DNA from: Linderina pennispora | Lineage: Eukaryota; Kickxellomycota; Kickxellomycetes; Kickxellales; Kickxellaceae | Length of the DNA stretch: 64,000 nt | Assembly: GCF_002104995.1 (NCBI RefSeq) | Contig: NW_024468259.1 | Coordinates: 1-64,000 of the forward strand | Direction of reading: 5' to 3' | Part shown: in pieces, positions 21,390 to 33,100 of the stretch | How positions within the stretch are numbered: the stretch's first letter is position 1 | Layout of the letters: each line of letters begins with the position of its first letter | Notes under the pieces: model-generated | What the model was told of the DNA's origin: nothing | What the model saw: the letters and a program-made list of their open reading frames with translations, nothing else | The model's database searches: none | Made by a program: the position numbers and the translations under genes

Positions 21390-22427
21390 ATGAGAGCAGC
21401 ACTGTCATTGGGACATGGCCGCTTGTTTCTCTGCGTACTAGTCCACATAGCTTTGGCAATAGTCACTGTTCCCTTCGGCAGCGCCTTCGAATTCAGCATC
21501 AGCACGCATTTTGCCGGCCGCACGCCCGAAATCCTTATGCCAGCAATGCGGCTGAACAAGCAGAAGATCGGCAGCGAAGACGCCGCCAACCCTGTGGCAG
21601 CGGCAGCCCTCGACCCAAACGAAGCTGCCATGAGCATCAAGTCCCAGGACCTCGTGCCGGCCGATCGAGTCAGCAATATAGCTGTGCACCCGCAGCTGCA
21701 CCATGGTGCGCACGCCCATTTGGATGGGGACGAGGAAATGGGCTCGGATGAAGTCAATATTAAGGTTGGCGCAAGCAGCGGGCCGAAGAGCAGTGGTGCA
21801 AAAAAGAAGAGCGCGGCGAAAGATGGTGACGACGGGTCAGGGGATGGCGATGAGATGGGTGCGACCAAGAGCAGGAGCAGGAGCAAAGGAAGAAGCAAGG
21901 GCAGGGATGTAGATGACGATGCGGCCGACGATGATGCGGACAAGTCTGACAAGAGCGGATCCAAGTCCAAGAGCAAGAAGGGCGGATCCAAGTCCAAGGG
22001 CAAGAGCTCGTCTGATGCTGATGGTGACGACGACGACACCAAGGATTCAGGAGACACAAAGGATTCAAGGGACACTAAGGATTCCAAGGATTCCAAGGAT
22101 TCCAAGGATACAAAGAGTAGCATCAAGGGCAGGGGCAAGGAAAAAGGCAAAAACACGCACACCGGCCTCGACGGCAAGGAGATTGAGGATGAGGATGGCG
22201 ACACCATGCAGCACAAGAAGGTGCAGGTTGAGCATGTCAAGGCCAAGAAGAAAAACTGGCGCACAGGCAAGGCCACGTACGACTACCAGAAGGCGCTCGA
22301 TGGATGGAAGTCCGCTGGCCCCATGTACTACTACAGAGGCAAGTACTTGAATGTGGCACCAGCGTCTCGTATTGCAGCCGGTACCTGGGCCACCGTGCTG
22401 GCGTCAGCAGGCTGGATGCTGCTGTGA
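21390..22427 (+). CDS. Secreted Lys/Asp/Ser-rich protein, probably GPI-anchored
   Basis: 345 aa, intact. It starts with a signal peptide (hydrophobic FLCVLVHIALAIVTVPFGSA). A modest ordered region follows (residues about 35-120). A long stretch alternating Lys, Asp and Ser comes next (residues about 125-260), including KDSKDSKDSKD repeats encoded by 9-bp tandem units at about 22070-22110. A more ordered segment (KKNWRTGKATYDYQKALDGW) precedes a C-terminal hydrophobic tail (RIAAGTWATVLASAGWMLL) with small residues just upstream, consistent with a GPI-attachment signal. No enzymatic motif. The repeat region is highly charged in both signs, which is unusual for Ser/Thr-rich wall proteins. It could bind cations or polyphosphate; that is speculation. 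Confidence 0.72.
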   Translation: MRAALSLGHGRLFLCVLVHIALAIVTVPFGSAFEFSISTHFAGRTPEILMPAMRLNKQKIGSEDAANPVAAAALDPNEAAMSIKSQDLVPADRVSNIAVHPQLHHGAHAHLDGDEEMGSDEVNIKVGASSGPKSSGAKKKSAAKDGDDGSGDGDEMGATKSRSRSKGRSKGRDVDDDAADDDADKSDKSGSKSKSKKGGSKSKGKSSSDADGDDDDTKDSGDTKDSRDTKDSKDSKDSKDTKSSIKGRGKEKGKNTHTGLDGKEIEDEDGDTMQHKKVQVEHVKAKKKNWRTGKATYDYQKALDGWKSAGPMYYYRGKYLNVAPASRIAAGTWATVLASAGWMLL

Positions 22428-22868
22428 GTTTCCTCCTTTGTAAGCCTTTTGCCGTGTCTGGAGCTATTCATAAAACTTTCTTCATATCAATCCTCGCACT
22501 TGCACCAGTCTTTTCGTATCCGATATGGCATGATGCTTTAGTAATTCTCTGGCCGGCTCGGGGCTCGATATCGGCGCATGCGTTCAGCCGAAGGACTCGT
22601 GCATGTCCTAGCTGCGCATATCGATCGGTGCCTGCGCATGAAAGCCGGCATTTGCAGAATGTGAGCATGAACAGCAATTCCAGCAGTGTTTTCCTTGTGC
22701 TCCGCGGCAGACTAAATGGGGAGGCGTTTGTATTGAAAGGCTCATGGATCCAAGGAGAAAGATGTACAGTGCCCCTGGAGGGTGAGGGTGGAGACGGGAA
22801 TAGGGAGCTATGTATAACGGTAGTGGTCACCAACGAACTGAGGCAGAAAGCAAAGCGCTGCAGTTGCT
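22428..22868. other. Convergent 3' region
   Basis: Spacer between the 3' ends of the anchored protein gene and the polyQ gene. No feature recognised. Confidence 0.4.
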
Positions 22869-23715
22869 TCAGCGGTAATACGACTGCGATCCATACGGTG
22901 CATGTTGAGTACGGGCAGTCTGGGCCAGCGGCTCCAAATACTCGCCCGACTCCACATCGAGCACCCGTACCCTCTCCACTGCCATCATCTGCGGGTGGCT
23001 GGTCTGGGTGGCACCCATGTGGGGGCTGTGCGGGATTGAATTGCAGGCGCTCTGGATAGCCGACGACGTGGGTGAGTACTTTGGGATATATGCCATGTTT
23101 TCCAGCAGCGACGCCGATGGCGCGTTGAACCCGTGGCTCTCGCACTGCTTGATCAGCGGAGAGTCAAACGGCGACCAGTCAAGATCGGTGTATTTAGAGT
23201 CCTGTTTCTCCTGTGGCCTTGTTCTGTCGGCCTTGGCCTGGATTGGCGTTGTACCTGTTGCCTCGGTCAGAGGAGGAGGCGGTCGTGCTGCTGAGGGCGT
23301 TGGGGACGATGGCACGGAGGCAGGCGGCACATAGGCAGCTGTGGGCTGCGCATATGGCTTCTTTTTAATCGACAACTGCGGGTTGTACATGTCGCTCCTT
23401 TGCTGCTGCTCTACCTGCTGCTGGTGTTGCTGGTACACCTGCTGGTGCTGGAATAACTGCCGCTGCCGCTCCTGGTAGAGCTGCTGCAACTGCTGCTGCT
23501 GGTACATCTGTTGCTGGTGGCGCTGTGACATGTGTATCTGCTGGCTGTAAGAATTGGATGCGTGTGTATGTGGTGCGGCTCCGAAATGGCGAATATAGCA
23601 CTCACCAAAGGTATACGGATGCGGGCTGTAGTAGTGCTTTGCTGACTGGTACTGAGGTTGGTAGCCAAACGGGTCAACAGCTTTTTCGCATCCTGTGCAG
23701 ACTGTGTCTCTGCAT
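22869..23715 (-). CDS. Gln/Pro/Tyr-rich low-complexity protein with one intron
   Basis: The main exon, 22869-23544, contains an open frame starting MSQRHQQQMYQQQQ and encodes a polyglutamine N-terminal part followed by a Pro/Ser-rich region and a C-terminal stretch with predicted order (DLDWSPFDSPLIKQCESHGF, SLLENMAYIPKYS). Upstream, GTGAGT at 23600-23605 and TTACAG at 23545-23550 (minus strand) mark a 61-bp intron. The preceding exon encodes a similar composition (FGYQPQYQSAKHYYSPHPYT), which supports splicing, with a likely ATG at 23715. The phase across the junction is off by one, consistent with the single-base breaks seen elsewhere. PolyQ/Tyr-rich composition suggests a transcriptional or RNP regulator, but no domain is recognised. 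Confidence 0.55.
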
Positions 23716-25199
23716 CAATGTGTATAGACAGAAGGAGGAGGGAAAGCTAGCAGAGTAAATGCAAGTGGTATTAAAAAGTACGGACGAGGTTGCGTGGGAG
23801 ACAAGGCCTTCAAATAGATCTATTTCTGAGCAGCACGCGTTTATTAGCGAGTATCCTGCCTCAGCACGGTGGCAGCAAGGGGTGTTGCCGGTGCTAGTAA
23901 AAACCACCCAGGGAGAGAACCCCAAGAGTGGCAGGAATCTCCAAAATAATAATGTGCTAGTGCTGCAGGCACAGCTGCCTTGCTACCCGGGCCGGCACCA
24001 GCCGTGTTTGCACAACACCTCGGGTTGGAAATATGCCCGAGCCCCGTAGCCTGATGGCGAGCTTTTTTTTTTTGGGTTGATCATATTTCGCTTGGCACCT
24101 TTATAAGCCGGTCCATCACCAGTAGCTTTCTCCCGGAGCTACAGGACGAACTCTTCCAGCGTCTGGTCTACCAAAAGAGAACTTGCTGCTTATGAGCAGA
24201 CTGACCTCACCGTGATAAAGGCAACGGCCCAACACCTAGCCCAATGCGGGCCGATAGGCAGATATATCGGCAGGCAGGGTGCTGCGATAGGGAATTGCTC
24301 CGACGATGCCTGGTGGTGCCAAAGCTACCGTTGAGCACCGAATTGGGGGCGGGGGGTACCAAGTACCCAATTAGCTTGACAGACAGTTTTAGACGTGCCA
24401 TGTGTCAGGACAGTTGGGAATGTTCATCGGCCGTTGTCGGCAGTGTGCTTGTTGGGACGCTAGAGTGCCAGAAGCAAGTGCTCCGGACGCAATGGAGTTC
24501 CTGAAGGCCCCGGTCCGCTTGTTTTCTCCAAACATGACGGCATGTTTGCTGCCAATGGAGGGGGCGCGTTCCATGTGCATGCATGGCAACACAGCGCTTC
24601 ACCGATCGCTTAGCGATAGCATCTGTCCTGCAACATGAGTGTGCCCACGCACGCATGCCACCAGGGCGGCATCTATGAACATGGCAAGATTTCAGGGATA
24701 AAGTCCATTGGGCAGTTTTGGAATTGCGTGTTTGCTGACCCGACTTTCAGATGCCACTGGACCTGCATGGGTATCAGGCGTGTAATCGCAGGCACTGGTG
24801 CGCCCGATGCTCCGGATATCCTGCCATCTGAGCACAGCATAGCGCAGCAACCCCGGCATGCCGAGGGAGAAGAGCCGGGCCAAGTCGTGCAGATTTGTCA
24901 TAACCTGCACGAGCGTTATCTCCTCACCTGCGATTTGCTCAATGTGGATACCCCTCAAAACCAATTCACGTCCCCCGTGTCTGCATGCACCGCCTTTTGC
25001 GCAGTCCTGTTCTTATCAAGGAGTCAGGCGGCGAGCCCGGTTCCTGTCGGCGGACAAGCTGCTGCGGCTGCATGCCACGTCGGGGGATACGGTGTGAGAT
25101 AAGCAGTCCTGCTGCCAGCGCATTCTCAACCCAACAGCACGATGAATTTGGAAACTCGTTGGGCATTGCTCTGTATGAAAGAGTCGCTGAAAAAGACAT
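23716..25199. other. Long intergenic stretch without recognisable gene
   Basis: About 1.5 kb between two leftward genes, including a T-rich tract near 24063-24075. The short open frames on both strands lack coding character. No RNA gene or mobile element recognised. Confidence 0.4.
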
Positions 25200-26685
25200 C
25201 TACCCGACAACATGGCGGATGTAGTAGAACGGCAGGCCGAAACACCCGAAGCCGTTGGCCTTGGCGAGTTTGGCAAACCCCTCGGTCTCGACCTGGTGCT
25301 GGAAGAGCCAGGCGGGGAAGCCGACGCCCGAGCGGTGGACGTGGGCCTTGAGCAGGGTGAAGGTGCCGCCGACGCCATCGAGCGGCACGAGCGTCTCGTT
25401 TTTCTTGAAGTTGTCCAGGTATTTGCGGTGTGTCTTGAGGGACTGGTAGCCCTCGACCAGGAAGTCGTCTTCCTTGAGGTTTGCGATCATGGCGCGGCTG
25501 GCATCTGTCTCCTGCCAGGCATTGCGGTCATACACTGTGTGCTTCCACTGGCCCTTGTCGCCGCGCTTGCGCACGAGGCAGTTCGGGACTATAACGTCCT
25601 TGTCGTAGGCCATCAGGTCGCGCACGATGTTCGGCGGATAGAACTCGAGGTCGCCGTCAATCCACAGCACCCACTGCTCATCGCCGAGAGCGCGCGTCCA
25701 CAGATAGTTGCGCGCGCGAGCCATCATTATCCGGCGCTCTCGCTGCTTCTCTCTCAAATGCCGCTGGTCGCGCGGCAGCGAGTAGAAAAAGTCCTGCCGG
25801 TATATGTCGAACCTGCGAAAACGCAGCTCCTCAGGCGCCTTCTCCTGGTACCACTGCCGCGACTCAATCAGCATCTGCTGCGTGTCGTCGGTGGAGTCCG
25901 ACACCAGGAATGCGATCGATATTTTGTCGCGCGGGTATTTCAACCGGTCTATCAGCGCAAAGTACCGTGCCAGGTGCTTGGCGTTGTTTTTGATCGGCGT
26001 CAGAATCAGCAGCGAGTCGGAGTCAGGCTCCTGTGTGTATGAGGCAACCGCGCGGTTGTTGGCAAGGATCTGGCGCGAGTCCTCGGTCAGCCGGCCGTTC
26101 TTGGACACCTCCACATTGCCATCCAGTGCGGCTTTGGGCAGCCACGACGGCATGGATGCGGCAGTCTTTGGTCTGTAGTCGTTGCCCAGCACCTCAATGT
26201 GCTTGGTCAGCCGATACTGACTGGTTATCCCGTGGGGCGTGTTGGCCAGTGTGGAATTGCTTCTCAAATCGCCGCCGGACTCCCCGTCAGCAGCGCCGGC
26301 AGGCCGTGGCAAGCAAGCAGGTTGGGCTGGGGCACGGGCAACTGGTCTGGTCTGGTCAATCATTTCGCTGTCGTTTGGTGCCTCGAGCAGCGTGCTGCTG
26401 AAGATATCTGGATGGTACGTGGTCAGCAGCAATAGGGTGCAAATCGCTGCTGCCAGAAGCGTTATCAGCGGGAATGCTGTCTCTCCGGCCAAGCCTACAG
26501 GTTTTAAACTGGGATGTGGTGAGTTGGAGGATGTTTCTGGTGTTCCTGTGCCAACTCAACGGCAGAGTCCGTTCTTTGGATGGGAGGGTCGGACTGGGAT
26601 CTGCTTACCTTTTGGCGACCACGCTGCTGTTGCGCTTAATCATGAGCAAGTAGCTTTCCTTTTGCTTTGGGTCCTCGGACATCAT
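25200..26685 (-). CDS. Mannan polymerase subunit, GT62 (Anp1/Mnn9/Van1 family)
   Basis: Exon 1 is 26609-26685 (MMSEDPKQKESYLLMIKRNS), with a 114-bp intron (donor GTAAGC, acceptor CTGTAG) and exon 2 at 25200-26494. About 456 aa after one +1 break, probably in the AAAA run at the exon 1 end. Type II topology: a short cytosolic tail, then a membrane anchor encoded at the start of exon 2 (FPLITLLAAAICTLLLLTT), then a Golgi-lumen catalytic domain. GT62 hallmarks are LLILTPIKNNAKHLARYF, FLVSDSTDDT, MMARARNYLW and the DxD-type WVLWIDGDLEFYPPNIVRDL. These enzymes extend the alpha-1,6-mannan backbone of N-glycans. The family is clear; which paralog (Mnn9, Van1 or Anp1) is not resolved. Confidence 0.92.
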
Positions 26686-27109
26686 TTTCGGCGCAGATGT
26701 ATGAGAAGGGCAGGTTCAGGACTGAAGCGGGAAGAGCTGGAAAATGGGAGGGAAGGAGGAGCAGAGGAACTCTGGTTGAACGGGCGTGGTATTGCTCTAT
26801 GCTAATGACATGGCAGCGCTGCACTGTGTCCGACTACTAGCGGCGTATGTTTAGCAGCACCTTGCTCGGAATAGCATCAGCATGGATAGTAGTAACCACC
26901 CACATAAATAGCACCCATGTTTCAGGGCAAATAATACGCTCGCTTCCCCATGCAAACCGAATCGACAATATTGCGCTTAATATCTGGGGTAGTGACGCCC
27001 ATTATTACGATCTGCGGCGGTCTGTGGGTTCGAGCAAGCCCGATCAGGCCAAACCCAGCCCGATGGATCCTTATCATTTTCTAGTCATTTCTCGGAAAAC
27101 TGCTCAGCC
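26686..27109. other. Divergent intergenic region
   Basis: About 420 bp between the divergent GT62 and prolyl-tRNA synthetase genes; it should contain both promoters. No specific site recognised. Confidence 0.4.
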
Positions 27110-28798
27110 ATGTTCCAGCGCAACGCAGTGCGAGGGCTTCGTCTCCAGGCATTGACGCAGGCTTTTCAGCCTCCGATCGGGCAACGTTACAGCAGCAGCA
27201 GTGGACAGATACCTACCAGCACTCGGATGAGCTGGATGCTTCTGCCAACCAAAAAGCCAACCAAGGGTAAGCAGGCGTCTGATGGGACTGCCGACCTACT
27301 GACCAAGGCCGGGTACATCTACCAGTCCTCCTCTGGTATCTATACTCTGCTGCCGATGGGTCAGCGGGTGCTGACCAAGATCTCAGCCATCATCGATGAG
27401 GAGATGCAGCGCGTCGGTGGCCAAAAGCTGTCGATGCCCACATTGCTCACCCCGGACAACTGGAAAAAGACAGGGCGGTGGGATTCGACGGGCGAGGAGC
27501 TGTTCACGCTGAAGGATCGAAAGACGTCGACGCTGATTCTGGGTCCGACACACGAAGAGGAGGTCACGGCGATTGTCAAGGACATGGTCAGAAGTTACAG
27601 GCAGTACCCGCTGCGTCTGTACCAGATCACGCGAAAGTTCCGAGATGAGGCAAGGCCCCGTGCGGGGCTCCTGCGGGGCCGTGAGTTTGTCATGAAGGAC
27701 ATGTACTCGTTTGATGTGACCAAAGAAGAAGCCATCGGCACATTTGAGGCATTGGAGGCGGCATATAGGCGGTGCTTTGACCGGATTGGCGTGCCGTACA
27801 TGGTGGCTGATGCGGACTCGGGCAACATTGGAGGGTCGCTGTCGAAGGAATTCCACTTTGCTAATCCCTCGGGCGAAGACACCGTGTACGAGTGCAAGGG
27901 CTGTGGATATACGGCGAACGAGGAGCGGGCATGCAGTAAAGTGGCTGGCAGTGGGCATGCTACGTATATTGCCAAGGTTCTTGAGGGCGACAAGGTGGTC
28001 ATGAGCCGGCGGGTGGTCGTCCCCGAATCGCACGAGCCCAGCGCCATAAAGGTCAGGCAGGTGCTGCCGATTGCGCCCGACCAGCGGCTGGAATTCGAGC
28101 TAGCCATGGACGCTGCGTGTGGCGAGCCGGCCTTGGTGGACGTGTGCGTGAGCAATGTCGATGGGCAGCGGGGTGACTGGCACGTGGCAAAATCGGGCGA
28201 CCCGTGCGCAAAATGCGACCACGGCGTACTGACACCCAGCAAGGCGATCGAGGTGGGCCACATCTTTTATCTGGGCGAAAAGTACTCGAAGGCAATGGAC
28301 CTGAGCGTGCTGCACCAGGGCAAGCGTGGGCTCGTGCAGATGGGGTGCTACGGTATTGGCGTTACGCGCATCCTGCAGGCATCCGTCGAGTGCTGCAATG
28401 AAGACGGCCGGGGCGTGCGCTGGCCGCTGGCAATTGCCCCGTACCTGGCCAGCGTGGTTCCGCTGACCAGCAGCGAGCGGGCGGCAGAGATATACGGGAT
28501 GCTGCAGGGCACTGCTCGGTTCAAGGACAACGTCCTGGTGGATGACCGCGAGTACCTGAGCCCGGGATTCCGCCTCAACGATGCGCAGCTGCTGGGGATT
28601 CCAGTCACTGTGGTGCTGGGCAAGCGGTTTGCCGAGACCGAGGAGGTCGAGGTGCAGCTGCGGGTTCCAGGGCAAAGGCTGCCGGAGTCGGTTGACGGCA
28701 TCAAGCTGGATGACAAGGACGGCAGCGGATACGAGTATCGGGCGGATGTGCCGCTCACGCGCCTGGCCAGGTTCCTTGAGCTTGTGCTTGGTCAGTAG
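27110..28798 (+). CDS. AIM10: Mitochondrial prolyl-tRNA synthetase (bacterial type)
   Basis: 562 aa, intact, single exon. The N-terminal ~45 residues are Arg/Gln/Ser-rich and fit a mitochondrial presequence. Class II synthetase motifs: motif 1 region around GQRVLTKISAIIDEEMQRVG, motif 2 with the loop RKFRDEARPRAGLLRGREF (about residue 176), and motif 3 GCYGIGVTRILQA (about 411). The TxE loop GPTHEEEVT is typical of prolyl-tRNA synthetases. A region between motifs 2 and 3 (about 235-390), with CKGCGY and CAKC pairs, occupies the insertion site of bacterial-type enzymes. It charges mitochondrial tRNA-Pro and corresponds to yeast Aim10 and human PARS2. Ends with the anticodon-binding domain. Confidence 0.93.
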   Translation: MFQRNAVRGLRLQALTQAFQPPIGQRYSSSSGQIPTSTRMSWMLLPTKKPTKGKQASDGTADLLTKAGYIYQSSSGIYTLLPMGQRVLTKISAIIDEEMQRVGGQKLSMPTLLTPDNWKKTGRWDSTGEELFTLKDRKTSTLILGPTHEEEVTAIVKDMVRSYRQYPLRLYQITRKFRDEARPRAGLLRGREFVMKDMYSFDVTKEEAIGTFEALEAAYRRCFDRIGVPYMVADADSGNIGGSLSKEFHFANPSGEDTVYECKGCGYTANEERACSKVAGSGHATYIAKVLEGDKVVMSRRVVVPESHEPSAIKVRQVLPIAPDQRLEFELAMDAACGEPALVDVCVSNVDGQRGDWHVAKSGDPCAKCDHGVLTPSKAIEVGHIFYLGEKYSKAMDLSVLHQGKRGLVQMGCYGIGVTRILQASVECCNEDGRGVRWPLAIAPYLASVVPLTSSERAAEIYGMLQGTARFKDNVLVDDREYLSPGFRLNDAQLLGIPVTVVLGKRFAETEEVEVQLRVPGQRLPESVDGIKLDDKDGSGYEYRADVPLTRLARFLELVLGQ

Positions 28799-29353
28799 AA
28801 ATTGAGGTCACGCCTGTCTTTGATAATTGCATGCATTGCTGCTGCCGCCCAATGTCTCCTGTGACGCGGGAATTGTCCTGCCGGCACTTGCCTGTGCCTG
28901 AGCCCGATGGCTGTACCACGCTCCTTTTTATTCCCTGGCGACAAGAACCGCCTGCTTGTTCGCCAAAGAATTGGCTGGCAACTGGCCAAACAGCAAATAG
29001 TCACAGCTGATGGAGGCAGGAGGCACCAAGCAGGAAAAACGCCTCCGCATCGGCATCGGTTTTTTGTGCCCCATGCAGCGAGCTGTCCTGAAATTCCTCG
29101 ATTTCGCAACTGCACGAGCCTGTTCTTCTCTTTTTCACCAGCTCCAATTCATAAAACTTTTTTAAACCTTGAACCAACCTTCTTCCTTCCCTTCTCAGCG
29201 TCTGGCCGCTGTATAAGCTTTTCCTTTCTTTTCTTTTCCTGTCCGTGTCTCTGTCGGTAAACTTGTACAGTTTTATTTATTTCTTTATCTCTATCCTGGC
29301 ACAGGGCGCATTCGCAGCGAGCGGGTTTTCACACAGCAACCAAGCACTCTAGC
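28799..29353. other. Intergenic, T/C-rich 3' half
   Basis: About 550 bp. The distal half is a strongly pyrimidine-rich leader-like stretch with TATAAGC at about 29212, preceding the ATG at 29354 that may begin the SAPS gene. Confidence 0.35.
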
Positions 29354-29587
29354 ATGGACACCAGCGACTCAAAGGGCCCAATACGAAGTAGCCTGAAACA
29401 CTGGCAGTCTGGACAGAACCGGGTTCAGCAGAACAGGTAAGGCCGAGGGTCGTGCAGCACCACGAGTATAGTGTCTGAAACCAACCCAGGCGAAATCCAA
29501 CTCAACACGAAATTCTTCTCCTCCGCTAGGGCGACGGCGAGGCTGACCAATACCGCCAATATGGCCTATGCGCAGGCAGCCAGCAAG
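29354..29587 (+). other. Candidate upstream exons of the SAPS gene
   Basis: An ATG at 29354 opens 83 nt ending CAG at 29436, followed by GTAAGG. A CTAG acceptor at 29526-29529 leads to a second 58-nt segment (29530-29587) ending AAG then GTAGGC. The two join in frame to 47 codons, phase 0. A TGTAG acceptor at 30101-30105 continues in the same frame into the SAPS ORF (RPPAKVLPMARDNS). Phases fit throughout, but the second intron would be 518 bp, far longer than the others here. It could instead be a separate short transcript. Confidence 0.35.
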
Positions 29588-30129
29588 GTAGGCTTCTTTG
29601 TTGTTTGGGCTATATTTGTCATGGCCCTCCCGCCCATGGGCTCATGGGAACATATTGGCACCACCATGTTTGCGGCGCACTGACAGGAGAAGTCTGATTT
29701 TTCTCTCGAGACAACGGAAACACAACGCTTTTGGATGTTGTAAGACCGGCGCCATTTTCTTGTGTCGCAAAGGCTCAGCTCGATGTGCGCGGGAATGGCA
29801 GGCGCGCCGGACAACAATATTCCCAGCTGCTTCTACTGGCTGAACGGTTTGATGACTGCTCTTTGTTGACACTCGGCACCGCACACCCCCTGCAATCCCC
29901 ACTCTAGTTCTCGGGACAAACCGTCACAGCCGGTAGAAGAGGGTAGGGAGGCGGGCGAAAAGGGATTGTTACCTTTCTACCTCTCCCCCCAAACTCGCTA
30001 TTCGGCAATCACCTTTCTTTACGGCCCCATGCACACACCCACTGCCCGTTCACGAATGCATTGCTAAATGCACCTCGCTCCGATTATTAATCGTGTATTG
30101 TGTAGAGACCGCCGGCAAAAGTATTGCCC

Positions 30130-33100
30130 ATGGCTCGCGATAACAGCGACGACGATGGCTCCGACTCTGATGACCATGGGTTCGTGAAGGTCGATCGCTG
30201 GAAATCCCCAACCGAGCCGGAGATGGCGACGTTTACACCGACGCTGGCACCCAGCACAGCACCCACCCTGACCGTGTCGAAGGATACGGGGCTGATGTCC
30301 AAGGTGCGCAACACGCTGAAAACAGCGCTTGCTGCACCCGAATCCACCCCCAGGGCCACAAAGCCGGCCCGGCATAGACCACGCCAAGGCACAGTTCTCA
30401 AGGAGGACGCGGGAAGCAGTAGCAGCGACTGCGACTCGTCTGGGTCGGACTCTGAGCTCGAGGAAGTGATAGACGAGACAGAGCTGGAGCTCATCGAGGC
30501 CATGGAGGATGCGCAGATTTCGGAGGCAGCGAAGCAGCAAGAGCAGCGCAGGCTTGTGTCATCCCCGGGGCTCCGTCCGCATGGGACACCCGGCAAGGCC
30601 CCGTGGGTTGGGCTGGGCGACAGCGGCCTGAGCCCCAAGGGCGGCGATTACAACGAGACGCTGAAGCAGCGGTTTACAAGCAAGACTGTTTCTGGGTTAA
30701 GCACCTTGCGGCCAGCGGACGAACCAGTGGCAGCGTCGCCTCTGGGCAGGACCAGCCAATCGCCAGCGCCTGGAGGCACCACAGTCTGTCCAGCAGAGCC
30801 TGCGATTCGCTCACCAGCACCCACAATGGCCACACCAGCGCACAGCAGCCCATTATCTCTCACGCCGGATTCAAAGGCGACTCCGCCTACCGCAGATCCA
30901 GTCTCGCCACCGCCGCCGGACCCGTACAGTGAGGAGGCAGAGGAGCCCCCAGCGGCAGCATCGACACCAGTGCCAGCTGAACACACCGGGCTGTCGGCCT
31001 TGAAAAGCAAGGACGGCAACGAGCAGCGGCCGGCGTCAGTGCCGCTGGATGCAGTTGAGTTTGTGGCCCCGGGCGTGACAAAGCAGACAGCCATGTCACT
31101 GCTGCGGCGCGTGCTTGACATCGAGGGCCCGGTGATCCAGCAGAAGATGGTTGAGTTCCTGCTGATTGACGGCGTGATTGCGTCGCTGATCGGCTTCATC
31201 ACCCATGCGCAGGGCTCGATCTACTCGCCATCATCCAGCACGCAAACCACGCCGTGCTCGCCAGCCATGGGCCATGACGGCAGCAACGACGCACATTTTC
31301 GATCACGGGAGTGGTGAGAGCCCGCACACGATGCAGCGCACGCTGTCGTCGGTGGCTAGCGAGCTGCCTAACGCTGTGCTGGAGAAGTTTGAGCACCGCA
31401 ACCAGTTCCGTACACGGCTCCTGCGCCAGCGGAACCGCTCGGCAGGGCCTGTCTGACACTGACCTGCGGCGCGGATACAATGCAGCGCATATGCTGGTGA
31501 GCCGCGATCAGTATGCGCGACGTGTGGTTGAGGCGAAGCTGTCGGTGATTGTACCGTCGCTGATGGCCGTGTTCCATAAGGACTCTCTAGGATCGTTCCA
31601 CCATGCGTGCATGCTGCTGGAGCACTGTCTGGTGGTGTCGCCGATGAAGACTGCACGGATGCTGCTGTTCCACCAGAACCCGCCGTCACGATGGTGGGCG
31701 CACTCGGCTGCGGTGGCCAAGGGCCAGGCGCCGATCTGCGACCTTCTACCGTACATGTCGGAGCCGTGCGTCCAGCAGCTGTTCTTGAAGGCCGAGTTTG
31801 GCGTGTGGACCGGCCGCCTAATGACCAGCCTGGGTCTGTCGCCAAACGACGCTGTGGTGGTCACCGACGCGCTGAACCGTATAGGCCTAGGGTCTATGGC
31901 CGGCGCTCTGGGAGGCAATGGAAGGCGATGCAGGATCAGATAACCCGGCATCGGCGCAGCAGCGGAGCAAGGCCCTGCAGCTGGTTCGCAACCGGTTCTC
32001 GCAGCTGAACCGCGGAGGCTTCATGGATCGAATGGTGGAACTTATAGAGGACCCTGACGCCCAGGTCTCCGAGAGCGTGTCCGAGTTCCTGGCCTTCATG
32101 ATCAACGACTGCTCCATGTTCCTCGGCTTCAACATCTTGTTCAAGCCCATCTACGATTCGGAGCGGCCGGTGCGCCGTCTGGCCCAGCTGATCATCAATT
32201 CGCCTCCTCAGCGCCTGTCGCCGCAGGCTAAGTCTGCCACACGCTTCCTGCAGGCGCTCCTGATGAAGACCTCGTGCCAGTATGGCCTGCGTGTGCGCGA
32301 TGCCCAGGGCGTGCATGATCCGGAGGTTCACGCGCGTGGATCGCAGCTGCTACTGCAGGTGGGCCAGGCAGCACGGACTGCACTCGAGTCGTTTTTGCCT
32401 GGCCTGTTTGCGACCGTGGTGGGATTGCAGGCGAGCACTGATTTGACAACACAGTCAGCATTTAACCGCCGCATATCGGTCGAATCGCTGCGTCTGCCTG
32501 AATATGACGAGGCGGATCCGGATCTCGACACCGACGATACTGAAGCTGCTATGTCATCGTTATCGGATAATGGCGAGCATCTCGCAGCTGAGCCTGGCCC
32601 TGGGCTGAGGCAATTCAGTGACGATGATCGCAGCATGCGCGGCATGCACACGAGCGACGACGAATCTGATCTCCGCAACTCGGCTGCTGCGCTGCTGCAT
32701 GCAACATACTCCGAGTCCATCAGCTCTGGATCCATCTCGTCGTCGCTTTCGCCGTCATCAACATTGTCTGCTTCGCCAATGAACATTGCGAGCGGAACGC
32801 CCGAGCGCCCTGTCGACTCGTACATGGGCGAGCGGCTTGATGCCGAAGAGCTTGGCCTCCTGGTCGCCCTGCCCAAGCCCGATATCCACCGGCTGAGTCT
32901 GCTGAAGATCTGTGTTGAAGTGCTGCGTGAGACTGACGACATTGACGAGACCGTTGGCTGGGTCGATTTGCGTGTGTGGCGCGCACTGACGACGTGGTTC
33001 CTGAACCACCCGCACAACAATATGCTGCACCTATCGGTCTACCAGCTTGTGTCAACTGTGACCCTCGAAGCCGTACGACTGAGGCAGGCGAGACGCCGGT

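Noticed and set aside
21368-22276. 302-codon antisense frame opposite the Lys/Asp/Ser gene
   Set aside because: Mirror of the repetitive sense codons (runs of Leu, Ser and Pro); the sense frame has a signal peptide and a tail signal.
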